This document shows positions 20,194-27,024 of a stretch of DNA of 64,000 nucleotides, one piece after another (the stretch's first letter is position 1; every line of letters starts with the position of its first letter). Where the stretch lies: the NCBI GenBank assembly GCA_036832975.1, contig DAITQM010000007.1:1-64000 (forward strand). The letters run 5' to 3'. Made by a program: the position numbers and the translations under genes. This DNA comes from DAITQM01 sp036832975 (GTDB lineage Bacteria; Pseudomonadota; Gammaproteobacteria; Xanthomonadales; Wenzhouxiangellaceae). Under the pieces are notes generated by a model that worked only from the letters and a program-made list of their open reading frames with translations, did not search any database and was not told the DNA's origin.

Positions 20194-20614
20194 CGTCCAC
20201 CCCGCCGGCAACGGCGGCCCAACCCGTTTTATGCGGGCGGTAACCGATTTCGCCTTGGCGCTCCAAATCGCCGTAATAACCGGCGAAAATCAAAGTGCGC
20301 AAACCCCACACCGCCAGCCGGAGCTTCAAGACCGGCGCCTCGTGCAGCGTTTCCAAAAAGCACCGCAGCCGATCTGCCGGGATGCGTTCGAACGGGCTGA
20401 AAAACCGCGCCGCCGCCAACAGGACCACGCCGCGCAGTGCCAATGTCACCTGCCGGCGCAGCCGCCCGGGCCGCGCCGCCAACATGGCATCCGCCCGCGC
20501 CAGCACGCCGGCTATCCCCGCTTCATCCAGTACCGCAGCGGCGGGGATAAACGCTTCGACCAACGGACGCAGGCGCCGCGGCCGGCGCGCCAGTAGCAAA
20601 ATCTCATCAGTCAC
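20180..20614 (-). CDS. Small partner protein of the GMC oxidoreductase
   Basis: About 144 residues from GTG 20614 (an in-frame TTG lies at 20626). Two hydrophobic helices (LALRGVVLLAAARF, LRLAVWGLRTLIFAGYYG) and an ending with GYRPHKTGW. The region resembles the N-terminal domain fused to GMC enzymes in fatty-alcohol-oxidase-type proteins; that similarity is from recalled pattern, not a search. The 14-base overlap with the oxidase gene supports a two-subunit enzyme, with this part perhaps for membrane attachment. Confidence 0.6.
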   Translation of the reverse strand: MTDEILLLARRPRRLRPLVEAFIPAAAVLDEAGIAGVLARADAMLAARPGRLRRQVTLALRGVVLLAAARFFSPFERIPADRLRCFLETLHEAPVLKLRLAVWGLRTLIFAGYYGDLERQGEIGYRPHKTGWAAVAGGVDDAAH

Positions 20615-20641
20615 GACAAACCCCAATCGATCAACAGGTCA

Positions 20642-20732
20642 ACCCAATTGTTGCATAGATTCCCGGAATTCCCTGCCTGCCGGCAGGCAGGTCGGTCAAG
20701 CTGGTGAGAGCAGCTTGTCCAATTCCCTGACA
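20642..20732 (-). repeat. Interspersed stem-loop repeat, copy B
   Basis: Opposite-strand copy of the repeat at 3-73 and 34584-34654, about 20 bases longer because it carries the perfect palindrome CCTGCCTGCCGGCAGGCAGG. The hairpin pair GTCAAGCTG / CAGCTTG is kept. Together with copy C it brackets the cassette array in inverted orientation. Confidence 0.75.
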
Positions 20733-20869
20733 AATGCGTCTGGAACGCAATTTGAACCGCGCAGCGGGCCCGCAGGGCGAGGGCAGGATAGCACGAGTAC
20801 AAATGCGTCGGGAACGCAATTTGAACCGCGAAGCGGGCCCGAAAAGCGAGGGCAGGATTGCCCAAGTAA
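20732..20869 (+). repeat. Two tandem 69-base repeats
   Basis: Units start AAATGCGTC(T/G)GGAACGCA and run 20732-20800 and 20801-20869 with few differences. A unit is 23 codons long, so it reads as a 23-residue peptide repeat in several frames on both strands, but no ribosome binding site or family match supports a gene. Confidence 0.75.
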
Positions 20870-21051
20870 ATCGAGCAAAATTTATGCAACTATTGGGTTT
20901 ACATACGCCTTTTCGGTGCGGATGCTGTAATGCCTGGCACAGATCTGCGTGCGAAGTTGATCGAGCAGTTTTAGTGGTATTTTACTAATGATAACCATTG
21001 AGTTTGAATCTAAGTTATTGAATTTTAATGAATATTATAGGCAAGTGAAAA

Positions 21052-21110
21052 ATTATACACTGGAAGAAATGTTTATGGTATATTACTTTGGTGTATAGTT
21101 ATAGTTAGGC
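21052..21110 (+). repeat. Conserved junction hairpin, copy a, ending in GTTAGGC
   Basis: TATACAC ... GGTGTATA stem with about 29-base loop, directly followed by the cassette junction GTTAGGC (21104-21110). The same hairpin occurs at 23817, 29925 and 32300. Upstream (20921-21050) is conserved remnant sequence shared with those copies. Probably a divergent attC or a degenerate ORF-less cassette. Confidence 0.6.
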
Positions 21111-21124
21111 AGCTTCCTCACACG

Positions 21125-21643
21125 ATGAACGGGGATCCGTCCTCCAAGATGACCGAAAACGTTACGGTCGAGCACGCAACCGAACGTGACGTAGCTGCCA
21201 TCGCCGCGGTGCTCATCGCCAACCGCAACGATGCCTCGCTATTCCTCCGCTCGCAGCAGGACATCGCTCGCTGCTTCAGCGACTTCATCGTTGCGAGGGA
21301 CGGTTCAGCGCAACTCGTGGGCTGCGCTGCAATTCACCGATACGGGCCTAACCTGGCCGAACTTGTTTCGGTGGCTGTTGTGCCGACGCTTCACGGCGCC
21401 GGGATCGGGAGTTTGCTTGTTTCGCGATCCCTTCAGAAGGCAACCACCGGCGGCATCACAAGGGTGTGGCTAGCCACAGCCAAACCAACGTACTTTGCGC
21501 AGTTCGGCTTTCGGTCAATGTCACGTTGGGCGTTGCCGCTGGCCGTGCTTCTGTCCAAACTCAAGCAGGTGTTCCAGCAGCCGGTGGCCCACTGGTTCCC
21601 GTCTTTGTTCGCACGGTTTACTTTCATGGTCCGCGATGCGTAG
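21125..21643 (+). CDS. GNAT family N-acetyltransferase (cassette)
   Basis: 172 residues; transfers acetyl from acetyl-CoA to an unknown amine. The acetyl-CoA-binding core is ELVSVAVVPTLHGAGIGSLLVSRSL (a V-x-P-x-x-x-G-x-G-x-G/S-x-L pattern, residues about 79-103), followed by VWLATAKPTYFAQFGF, the usual closing strand. This resembles the ArgA/N-acetylglutamate synthase branch of GNATs, but the short length means no such function can be assumed. First cassette of the array, 15 bases after junction GTTAGGC. Start could also be ATG 21149. Confidence 0.85.
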   Translation: MNGDPSSKMTENVTVEHATERDVAAIAAVLIANRNDASLFLRSQQDIARCFSDFIVARDGSAQLVGCAAIHRYGPNLAELVSVAVVPTLHGAGIGSLLVSRSLQKATTGGITRVWLATAKPTYFAQFGFRSMSRWALPLAVLLSKLKQVFQQPVAHWFPSLFARFTFMVRDA

Positions 21644-21652
21644 AAAGTCGAA

Positions 21653-21721
21653 AGCTAACACTTCGGTCAACCGGACGCTCCGCCGCAATGCGGCTCTGCG
21701 CCGGTTACCTCTGCGTTAGGC
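21653..21721 (+). repeat. attC site after the GNAT cassette
   Basis: 69 bases: R'' AGCTAAC, arm GTCAACCGG, arm CCGGTTAC, R' GTTAGGC. Same length and arms as the site at 25864, so the two belong to one attC subfamily. Confidence 0.88.
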
Positions 21722-21738
21722 GGACGGATCAAACGCCG

Positions 21739-22518
21739 TTGCAAGAACTCAACACAATCCTCCAACTGATCCCGCAGGCTCGCGAATACCGGCGAGAGCA
21801 GATATCTATCGGCAGATCTGGCTCCTCGGTCTACGGACTCGCAAATCCTAGTAGGCCCACTCGGTTTCTGAAGGTGTCGACCGCGGATGACGCCTGCGAT
21901 TTGGAGGCCGAACGCGATCGTCTTGCTTGGCTTGCGAACAGAACATTCGTTCCGAAGGTTCTAGAATTTGGTAAGGCCGAAGGATTTGCATTTCTTTTGA
22001 CGGAGGCCCTTCCCGGAGCCAACGCTGCAGAAGCACCTGCGCGCCTTTGGTCTCGGCTTGTTGAGCAGGTAGCACGCCAGTTGCGTCAACTACACTCGCT
22101 GCACCCCGATGACTGCCCGTTCGATCGGACCCTTGATCGAGTCATACTCCTTGCGGGCCAGCGCGCCGAGACTGGTTTGGTAGACGATTCCGACTTCGAC
22201 CCCGAGCATACCGGCCGTAGCGCAATGGAGTTACTCACCTCGCTCCACCACAGGCGCCCCCAATCCGAGGACATAGTCGTTACGCACGGCGATGCCTGCC
22301 TACCCAACCTAATCTTCGAGAATGGCAACTTCAGCGGGTTCGTAGATTGCAGGCGATGTGGTCGTGCTGATCGATATCAGGACCTTGCGCTGGCACACCG
22401 ACGCATCGAAAGTAACTTTGGAGGCAGCCTCGCCGAGGATTTCCTTAGCGCATACGGATTGGAGCATGTCGACTCCCGGAGGCTATCCTACTATCGCTTG
22501 CTGGATGAGTTCTTCTAG
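21739..22518 (+). CDS. APH(3')-like aminoglycoside phosphotransferase (cassette)
   Basis: 259 residues from TTG 21739, the length of APH(3') enzymes, which phosphorylate the 3'-hydroxyl of kanamycin-type aminoglycosides using ATP. Seen: the nucleotide loop IGRSGSSVYGL, the catalytic loop HGDACLPN (H183, D185, N190), Mg-binding D203 in FVDCRRCGRADRYQDLAL, and the ending YRLLDEFF, all in family order. One position in the DCGR motif is R instead of G. Start codon is uncertain because no ATG lies between attC and the conserved region. A resistance function is plausible but the substrate is unproven. Confidence 0.85.
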   Translation: MQELNTILQLIPQAREYRREQISIGRSGSSVYGLANPSRPTRFLKVSTADDACDLEAERDRLAWLANRTFVPKVLEFGKAEGFAFLLTEALPGANAAEAPARLWSRLVEQVARQLRQLHSLHPDDCPFDRTLDRVILLAGQRAETGLVDDSDFDPEHTGRSAMELLTSLHHRRPQSEDIVVTHGDACLPNLIFENGNFSGFVDCRRCGRADRYQDLALAHRRIESNFGGSLAEDFLSAYGLEHVDSRRLSYYRLLDEFF

Positions 22519-22527
22519 TGGACAGCC

Positions 22528-22627
22528 GCCTAACATGGCCGATGCAGCTGACATCAAAAAGCGTCACACAAATTGCTTCCGCAATTTGTCCGCCGTTTTC
22601 CGGCGCAGCTGATCGCCGGTGTTATAC
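22528..22627 (+). repeat. attC site
   Basis: 100 bases: R'' GCCTAAC, arm GCAGCTGAC, opposite arm GCAGCTGATC (complementary core CAGCTG), R' GTTATAC. Follows the APH stop codon by nine bases. Confidence 0.85.
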
Positions 22628-22645
22628 CAATTGGAGGGGCATAAT

Positions 22646-23533
22646 ATGTGGAATATTTTTTCTATTGCTTTCTTTCTAGCATTACTCTTCATTACATTGG
22701 AAGCAAATGCAATTGAATCCCGGATCTCGTGGACGACTGTGAAGGACCAGCGGTCGTTGGATGAGATCATTCAGAATTCCGTTTCACAAGGGAAGAGTTC
22801 AGTTCTTTACTTCTCCGTCGATTGGAGCGTTGACGCAAATCGCACTGAAAAAAACCTATGGATACCGAAAAAAGGGCATGAACACTTTAATTTCATAAAA
22901 GTCGATCTAAGCGCATGGGATGAAGAGTCGAAGCTACTTATTGCCCACTATAATCTAAGCCAAGAAACATACACTCCGGTACTCATGATGTTAGATCAGA
23001 AGGGTCAAGAGGTAGAAGCAAGTAGGATTGTAGGCCCGAAGATCTTAACAATTAATGCTTTTGTTTTATGGCTACGTGAAGGGCATCTCAGCTTAACTTC
23101 CTCTTCTCCAACAATTGGTCACGTGACTATCGTCAGGACCGAAAGCGGGGGGAAGCCTAAGAATGACGATATCGATTCTGTCTTTCGTTATAAAGTAAGT
23201 CACGAGGAAAGTACAATCATTGCAGACTTTACAATTTCTCCCAACTATTATCTCTACAAGGACAAATTTAAAATTGCAATAAACGGGAATGTTAGCCCTA
23301 GCGCTGATCTTCACTTTGCTGGAACACCGGTCCAACATGCCGATGCCGCTTGGGGTAGCAAAGAAGTATTTGAGGATAATGTGAAAATTGAACTCGATTT
23401 AGGCCGCAATAACTTCCTAATTTGCAATCCTGAAGCAGCCAATCAAATTGCTCTTTATTATCAGGGTTCAAGCAAATCAGGAAAATTCTACCCGCCACAA
23501 AAGCGAACTGTTCAATTTGAAGTAAGGTGCTAA
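22646..23533 (+). CDS. DsbD-like exported protein with swapped domains and no redox cysteines
   Basis: 295 residues from ATG 22646 (GGAGGGG upstream) with a signal peptide. Residues about 30-140 look like the DsbD C-terminal thioredoxin domain: LYFSVDWSVDANRTEKN aligns with the LDFYADWCVECKRMEK of the chromosomal DsbD, but both active cysteines are replaced (S61, A64). Residues about 150-295 look like the DsbD N-terminal alpha domain: ISPNYYLYKDKF and YYQGSSKSGKFYPPQ, where the two cysteines became S275 and F281 at the same six-residue spacing. Domain order is the reverse of DsbD and there is no membrane domain. AT-rich codon use, unlike neighbours. Probably a non-redox binding or decoy protein; function unknown. 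Confidence 0.7.
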   Translation: MWNIFSIAFFLALLFITLEANAIESRISWTTVKDQRSLDEIIQNSVSQGKSSVLYFSVDWSVDANRTEKNLWIPKKGHEHFNFIKVDLSAWDEESKLLIAHYNLSQETYTPVLMMLDQKGQEVEASRIVGPKILTINAFVLWLREGHLSLTSSSPTIGHVTIVRTESGGKPKNDDIDSVFRYKVSHEESTIIADFTISPNYYLYKDKFKIAINGNVSPSADLHFAGTPVQHADAAWGSKEVFEDNVKIELDLGRNNFLICNPEAANQIALYYQGSSKSGKFYPPQKRTVQFEVRC

Positions 23534-23539
23534 AAAATT

Positions 23540-23649
23540 GTATAACAAGAGGCTGCTACGGACACAAAACAGTTGGCGACTTTCCTGCGTTCGCTGCGCT
23601 CAGCCACAAAAGCGCCAACTGTTTTGTGCCGCAGAGCCATGCGTTGGGC
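23540..23649 (+). repeat. attC site
   Basis: 110 bases: R'' GTATAAC, arms GAGGCTGC / GCAGAGCC, long inner stem ACAAAACAGTTGGCG / CGCCAACTGTTTTGT, R' GTTGGGC. Confidence 0.85.
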
Positions 23650-24030
23650 ATCATGAAAAGCGAGGCAGCCACGAATGCTGTAGTGCCTGAGGGGGCCTGG
23701 CACGGATCAGGAAGCGAAACTGGTCGAGTAGCTTTGGGAGTTTTTTACTATTGATAACCATTGAGCTTGAATCTAAGTTATTGAATTTGGAGGAATATTC
23801 TATGCAAGTTAAAAAATTATACACCAGAAGAAATGTTTATGGCATATTACTTTGGAGTATAATTGTAATTGAGCGGCGCTCGCGCTCCCTCGCTTCGCAC
23901 CGCTTAACGGATCGGGCGCCGGCGCCGGCGCCGGTGAAGGTGTCGCTAGCGGGGGACGAGGCGGCATAGTATGATTACCGGGTTGATCATAAGCTGATGA
24001 AATTACCGGATGCCGGGGAGCGCTCGCGCC
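23650..24030 (+). other. Cassette without a convincing gene
   Basis: Between two good attC sites. It holds a degenerate copy of the junction element (conserved GAATGCTGTAGTGCCTGA and the ACACC ... GGAGT hairpin at 23817-23864) and short open frames of 33 and 72 codons that I cannot support: the 72-codon frame departs from the copy at 20988 by a one-base insertion. The G+C-rich part after 23870 shows nothing recognisable. Confidence 0.5.
23817..23864 (+). repeat. Conserved junction hairpin, copy b
   Basis: TTATACACC ... GGAGTATAA stem, loop of about 29 bases matching copy a (ATGTTTATGG(C/T)ATATTACTTTGG). Unlike the other copies it is not followed by a GTT junction. Confidence 0.6.
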
Positions 24031-24145
24031 GCCTAACCGGCGCTGGAGCGGACACCGCTTCTCGGCCAAGCCCCGTGCTAGCGGCGCGAGAATCCCTTTT
24101 CGCGCGCTGCGAGCGGGGTGCCGCTCAGCGCCCGATCCGTTAGGC
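24031..24145 (+). repeat. attC site
   Basis: 115 bases: R'' GCCTAAC, arm GGCGCTGGAGCGGACACC, arm GGGGTGCCGCTCAGCGCC, R' GTTAGGC. The arms pair strongly with one extrahelical interruption, as expected of attC. Confidence 0.9.
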
Positions 24146-24184
24146 ATCGGTTCGGCAAAGTAGAGTAGAACGGACAGCGATGAT

Positions 24185-24406
24185 ATGAGCGCCAACAAAA
24201 CAGTCTTAGACATGAATGATGACGAACTTTTACAGGGTTGTCGACGGACAGCAGAATGCACTCAATTTTGGCACAACGACTATTATCGCGAGATAGAGCG
24301 CCGAACTCAAAATAGGCACACTAGAGCAATGATTTGGTTGACCGTAGTGATTGGTGTGTTGACATTTGTTGCTACCGCTGCAACGGTTATCGGGGTAATA
24401 AAATAA
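24185..24406 (+). CDS. Small tail-anchored membrane protein (cassette)
   Basis: 73 residues. A polar N-terminal half (MSANKTVLDMNDDELLQGCRR) leads into an Arg/His-rich segment and one C-terminal transmembrane helix (MIWLTVVIGVLTFVATAATVIGVI). No family recognised. It starts 40 bases after the R' core GTTAGGC, as cassette genes do. Downstream its attC is not clear because a RAYT remnant follows. Confidence 0.55.
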   Translation: MSANKTVLDMNDDELLQGCRRTAECTQFWHNDYYREIERRTQNRHTRAMIWLTVVIGVLTFVATAATVIGVIK

Positions 24407-24507
24407 GAGTCATTGATAGACTGTAGTTGAATAGCTGGATCAACTTTAGGAAGCCGATCGAGGACAGTCACCATCACCGTCACCCCAACGAGCCGATCGA
24501 GCGGCTC

Positions 24508-24603
24508 GCGGCCGCACAGCCAGGCCTGGCGGACGCAGCGCGAGATGCAGTGGTAAAAGCCCGGCTGGCCGGGGGTGACGATATGGGCGCGGGGGTAGGT
24601 CAT
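24508..24603 (-). pseudogene. RAYT (IS200-like Y1 transposase) N-terminal remnant
   Basis: MTYPRAHIVTPGQPGFYHCISRCVRQAWLCGR matches the N-terminus of REP-associated tyrosine transposases, including the HxH-like FYHCISR strand, then homology ends abruptly. The remnant is flanked by GAGGACAGTC (about 24460) and GACTGTCCCG (about 24722), an inverted pair like the REP sequences mobilised by such enzymes; a matching hairpin is at 29667. The catalytic Tyr domain is missing. Confidence 0.65.
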
Positions 24604-24743
24604 GGGGGCATGGTGCCGGATCTGCTGGCGTGGCTGTATCGGCCGAGGGCGCGTCAACGTGTAGGCCGGGGCCAACGGGGGTTGTCAGCGGGGGCTGACA
24701 GAGTCGTGACAACAGAATCATGACTGTCCCGAATCGGCTTCAC

Positions 24744-24894
24744 GTTCGCCGGCGCTGCGCGCCGGCGAACGGAGCGGCGATATGCGGCTTATAATGATAG
24801 TAACCGGAATGACGGAAATACCATCGAGCACAGGAGGCTGCGCATGACGATTGCTTCTTCGTTCAAGGCAATGCTGGCGCGCAACGCCGTCGAA
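24744..24894 (+). repeat. ORF-less cassette repeat D, copy 1
   Basis: About 150 bases nearly identical to 25926-26078. Begins GTTCGCCGGCG with the palindrome TTCGCCGGCG-CTGCG-CGCCGGCGAA, continues GGAGCGGCGATATGCGGC, a TATAAT-like box, an AGGAGG and a short ATG frame (MTIASSFKAMLARNAVE). Both copies start exactly at a GTT. Confidence 0.8.
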
Positions 24895-24971
24895 CCAGCA
24901 ATGATGCCCCCATCGGGGAACGGGCATCGAGCCCGTCCCCCGATGGGCCGCATATCGCCGCTCCGTTGGGC
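24764..24971 (+). repeat. Oversized attC-like site
   Basis: GGCGAAC at the left and GTTGGGC at the right, with 18-base perfectly complementary arms GGAGCGGCGATATGCGGC (24771-24788) and GCCGCATATCGCCGCTCC (24947-24964). At 208 bases it is longer than usual and overlaps repeat D; the loop holds another inverted repeat (GGGGAACGGGC / GCCCGTCCCC). Confidence 0.6.
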
Positions 24972-24998
24972 ATCAGAACCGAGCCATTGGACTCTCTC

Positions 24999-25862
24999 AT
25001 GATGGAATCGAATAACAGATCCAGTCCCCTTCCGCTCAGTCGTAGAGTTCTTTACGGGATTACAGACTGGGCGCTACTTGGTGCGGGGCTTGCCAATCTT
25101 GCCGTCGGCACCCTCTCGGCATTGAATGATTCCGCAGCGATAGCTGCAACGTCCCTCGCAGCAGGTCTCGTGCTTCTATTTGCCGCAACCATTGATCGCT
25201 TTGAGTCATTGAAGGGGCTTGGTATCGAGGCGAAGACTAAGCAACTCGATCAAAAGATCATCCAAGCCGATGACGCATTGCGACGTCTTCGTGAGATGAC
25301 TGAGATCACGGGGGCGGCACTGATTGATCTAAACAGCAAGATGGGCCGATGGGACTCTGCTCCCGGGGCGCGAGAGACGATCGCTCTCGCCGATCGCGTC
25401 AGACAGATAATGAAAAATTTGGGGTCCAGCGATGACGTTATCACTTCCGCCCTACGTCCTTGGGCAAAGACACTTTGCTTTGACATGGCTATCGCGCAAA
25501 CGCATGGATTAAGAGGACTACTGCAAGCCCGTATAAGTTCGCTGGAGGCCGAACGTCAGAAGATCAAGCAGCCAATCCAGCCAGATGATCCACTCTTCAA
25601 TCAGCTAACTACCCAAATTCGGTCAATACAAGAATTTCAGGGTTCTCGACTCAAGGATCTGCGTCGACTGGAACTTGAAGACTATCCGCACCGATTCATG
25701 GAAATATTTGACGACGTTCCACAGATCGACCCGGTCGAAATAGACAGTCTTCGCAAAGCTGCGGCTCGCTTTGCTCCTGGCATGTCTTCTCTTCGTGAAT
25801 CCAGGTCATTGCCGGACCCAGAGTTGTGGATAGATGCTCTCAGCAAAGCGCGGGAACGCTGA
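24999..25862 (+). CDS. Two-helix membrane protein with coiled-coil tail (cassette)
   Basis: About 287 residues from ATG 24999 (a second ATG follows). Two adjacent transmembrane segments near residues 20-65 (WALLGAGLANLAVGTLSAL, IAATSLAAGLVLLFAATI), then a long helical cytoplasmic part: KTKQLDQKIIQADDALRRLREM is coiled-coil-like, followed by a mixed region with DDPLFNQLTTQIRSIQEFQGSRL. No catalytic motif or family recognised. The stop codon ends one base before attC R'' GCCCAAC, the usual cassette geometry. Confidence 0.6.
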   Translation: MMESNNRSSPLPLSRRVLYGITDWALLGAGLANLAVGTLSALNDSAAIAATSLAAGLVLLFAATIDRFESLKGLGIEAKTKQLDQKIIQADDALRRLREMTEITGAALIDLNSKMGRWDSAPGARETIALADRVRQIMKNLGSSDDVITSALRPWAKTLCFDMAIAQTHGLRGLLQARISSLEAERQKIKQPIQPDDPLFNQLTTQIRSIQEFQGSRLKDLRRLELEDYPHRFMEIFDDVPQIDPVEIDSLRKAAARFAPGMSSLRESRSLPDPELWIDALSKARER

Positions 25863-25863
25863 T

Positions 25864-25932
25864 GCCCAACCCTGCGGTCAACCGGACCTTGCACATAAAG
25901 CCGCGCAAGGCCGGTTACCTTGAACGTTCGCC
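25864..25932 (+). repeat. attC site
   Basis: 69 bases: R'' GCCCAAC, arms GGTCAACCGG / CCGGTTACC, R' GTTCGCC. Same size and arms as 21653-21721; R' departs from GTTRRRY because repeat D begins at its GTT. Confidence 0.85.
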
Positions 25933-26081
25933 GGCGCTGCGCGCCGGCGAACGGAGCGGCGATATGCGGCTTATAATGATAGTAACCGGAATGACGGAAA
26001 TATGATGGAGAATAGGCGGCTTCGCATGACGATTGTTCCTTCGTTCAAGGCAGCGCTGGCGCGCAACGCCGTCGAATTCTA
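25926..26081 (+). repeat. ORF-less cassette repeat D, copy 2
   Basis: Copy of 24744-24894, starting at the GTT of the preceding attC and ending one base before junction GTTATAC at 26082. It has a 17-codon frame MTIVPSFKAALARNAVEF ending in TAG. It reads as a 156-base cassette of its own. The right arm found with copy 1 (GCCGCATATCGCC) is missing here. Confidence 0.75.
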
Positions 26082-26101
26082 GTTATACGGCTTAAATCAC
26101 T

Positions 26102-26836
26102 ATGCCATCAGCAACCATCAAATTATTTCTGGTCAATGGTGACCCCAAAAGGCTTCGAACCGCTGAAATTTCTAATTGGAGTGGTAAGGCTGTTGCTGGG
26201 CCTCGTAGTGAGTTTGATGGCATATTGGCGCGGAATGAATCTTTTCAAGCCGGTATATATCTACTTGCGGGTACTGATCCAGAAACTGGTAAGCCAGCAC
26301 TTTATGTTGGTGAAGGGGAATGTATAAAAGACAGAATAAAGGCTCATCTTTCAAAGGATTTCTGGAATCAAATTATTTTCTTTGTTAGTAAAGACGAAAA
26401 TTTAACCAAATCACACATTCGCTATCTAGAAGGCCGGCTTATTGAACAAGCCTTAAAAGCTAAACGCTGCATTGTTACAAATAACCAAAATAGCGGGGCT
26501 AAGCTTCCAGAGTCTGACAAAGAGGATATGGAAGTATTTTTAAGTAAAATTTTCCAATTGTTACCAGTATTGGGTGTTGAGTTACTTGTTTCGGTATCTG
26601 AAAAATCCCCAACAGATAAAAAGGAAAGAGAAATACTTTATTGTGAAATTAAGGGCATAAAAGCTAAGGGTCACCTGGTTCCAAATGGATTATTAGTACT
26701 GAAAGACTCTGAGGCGGTGTTTAAAGAACGGCCATCTGTAGAAAAATATCCATGGCCTAAAAATATGAGAGATAAATTCCTGGAGGAGGGAACTCTTATT
26801 GCGGATGGTGACAGGCTTATTTTACTGAAGATGTAG
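26102..26836 (+). CDS. GIY-YIG nuclease-like protein with frameshifted DUF4357 end (cassette)
   Basis: 244 residues as read. A GIY-YIG nuclease domain is visible at about residues 50-115: GIYLLAG, ten residues, ALYVGEG, then RIKAHL (Arg) and HIRYLEGRLIEQA (Glu), the usual metal-dependent nuclease residues. The C-terminal part, KAKGHLVPNGLLVLKDSEAV, is the start of DUF4357, but its signature end (FSSPSAAAAV ... NGLTAWK) lies in the next frame at 26815-26949. Loss of one base near 26813 would explain it. AT-rich. Related proteins are often encoded beside restriction or defence genes; role here unknown. Confidence 0.75.
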   Translation: MPSATIKLFLVNGDPKRLRTAEISNWSGKAVAGPRSEFDGILARNESFQAGIYLLAGTDPETGKPALYVGEGECIKDRIKAHLSKDFWNQIIFFVSKDENLTKSHIRYLEGRLIEQALKAKRCIVTNNQNSGAKLPESDKEDMEVFLSKIFQLLPVLGVELLVSVSEKSPTDKKEREILYCEIKGIKAKGHLVPNGLLVLKDSEAVFKERPSVEKYPWPKNMRDKFLEEGTLIADGDRLILLKM

Positions 26837-26949
26837 AATTTTCAAGTCCAAGTGCAGCAGCAGCTGTAATTCATGGCGGACATGCTAATGGACTCACTGC
26901 TTGGAAAAATAAGACGGGTGTAACACTGAAAGAAATGGAAGCCGGATAA
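26815..26949 (+). pseudogene. Out-of-frame DUF4357 C-terminus
   Basis: Reads AYFTEDVEFSSPSAAAAV, then ...NGLTAWKNKTG and stops TAA at 26947, inside attC R'' GGATAAC. This is the expected end of the gene starting at 26102; restoring the frame gives about 282 residues and normal stop-in-attC geometry. Confidence 0.75.
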
Positions 26950-27021
26950 CATGTCATTCCACCGGACAAAATTTCCGCTGCTTGCGCAGCTCAATTTTGC
27001 CGGTGAATTCCGGCGTTAGAC
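26944..27021 (+). repeat. attC site
   Basis: 78 bases: R'' GGATAAC, arms CACCGGACAAAATT / AATTTTGCCGGTG, R' GTTAGAC just before the next gene. Confidence 0.87.
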
Positions 27022-27024
27022 GGC

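Larger units (their letters stand above)
20641..20900. repeat. 260-base MITE-like element bounded by inverted repeats
   Basis: Left end AACCCAATTGTTGCATA and right end TATGCAACTATTGGGTT are inverted with one mismatch in 17. Inside are an interspersed-repeat copy (20642-20732) and two tandem 69-base units (20732-20869). No gene is supported; all frames are open only because the repeat unit is a multiple of three. Sits at the left edge of the cassette array. No clear target-site duplication seen. Confidence 0.55.

Noticed and set aside
20732..20869. Tandem 69-base units as a repeat-peptide gene
   Set aside because: Frames are open in several directions because the unit is 23 codons long; no start site or family match.
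23751..23969. A 72-codon frame in the gene-less cassette
   Set aside because: It is the degenerate copy of an already broken fragment (20988) with a frame-changing base, and ends in low-complexity Ala/Pro.
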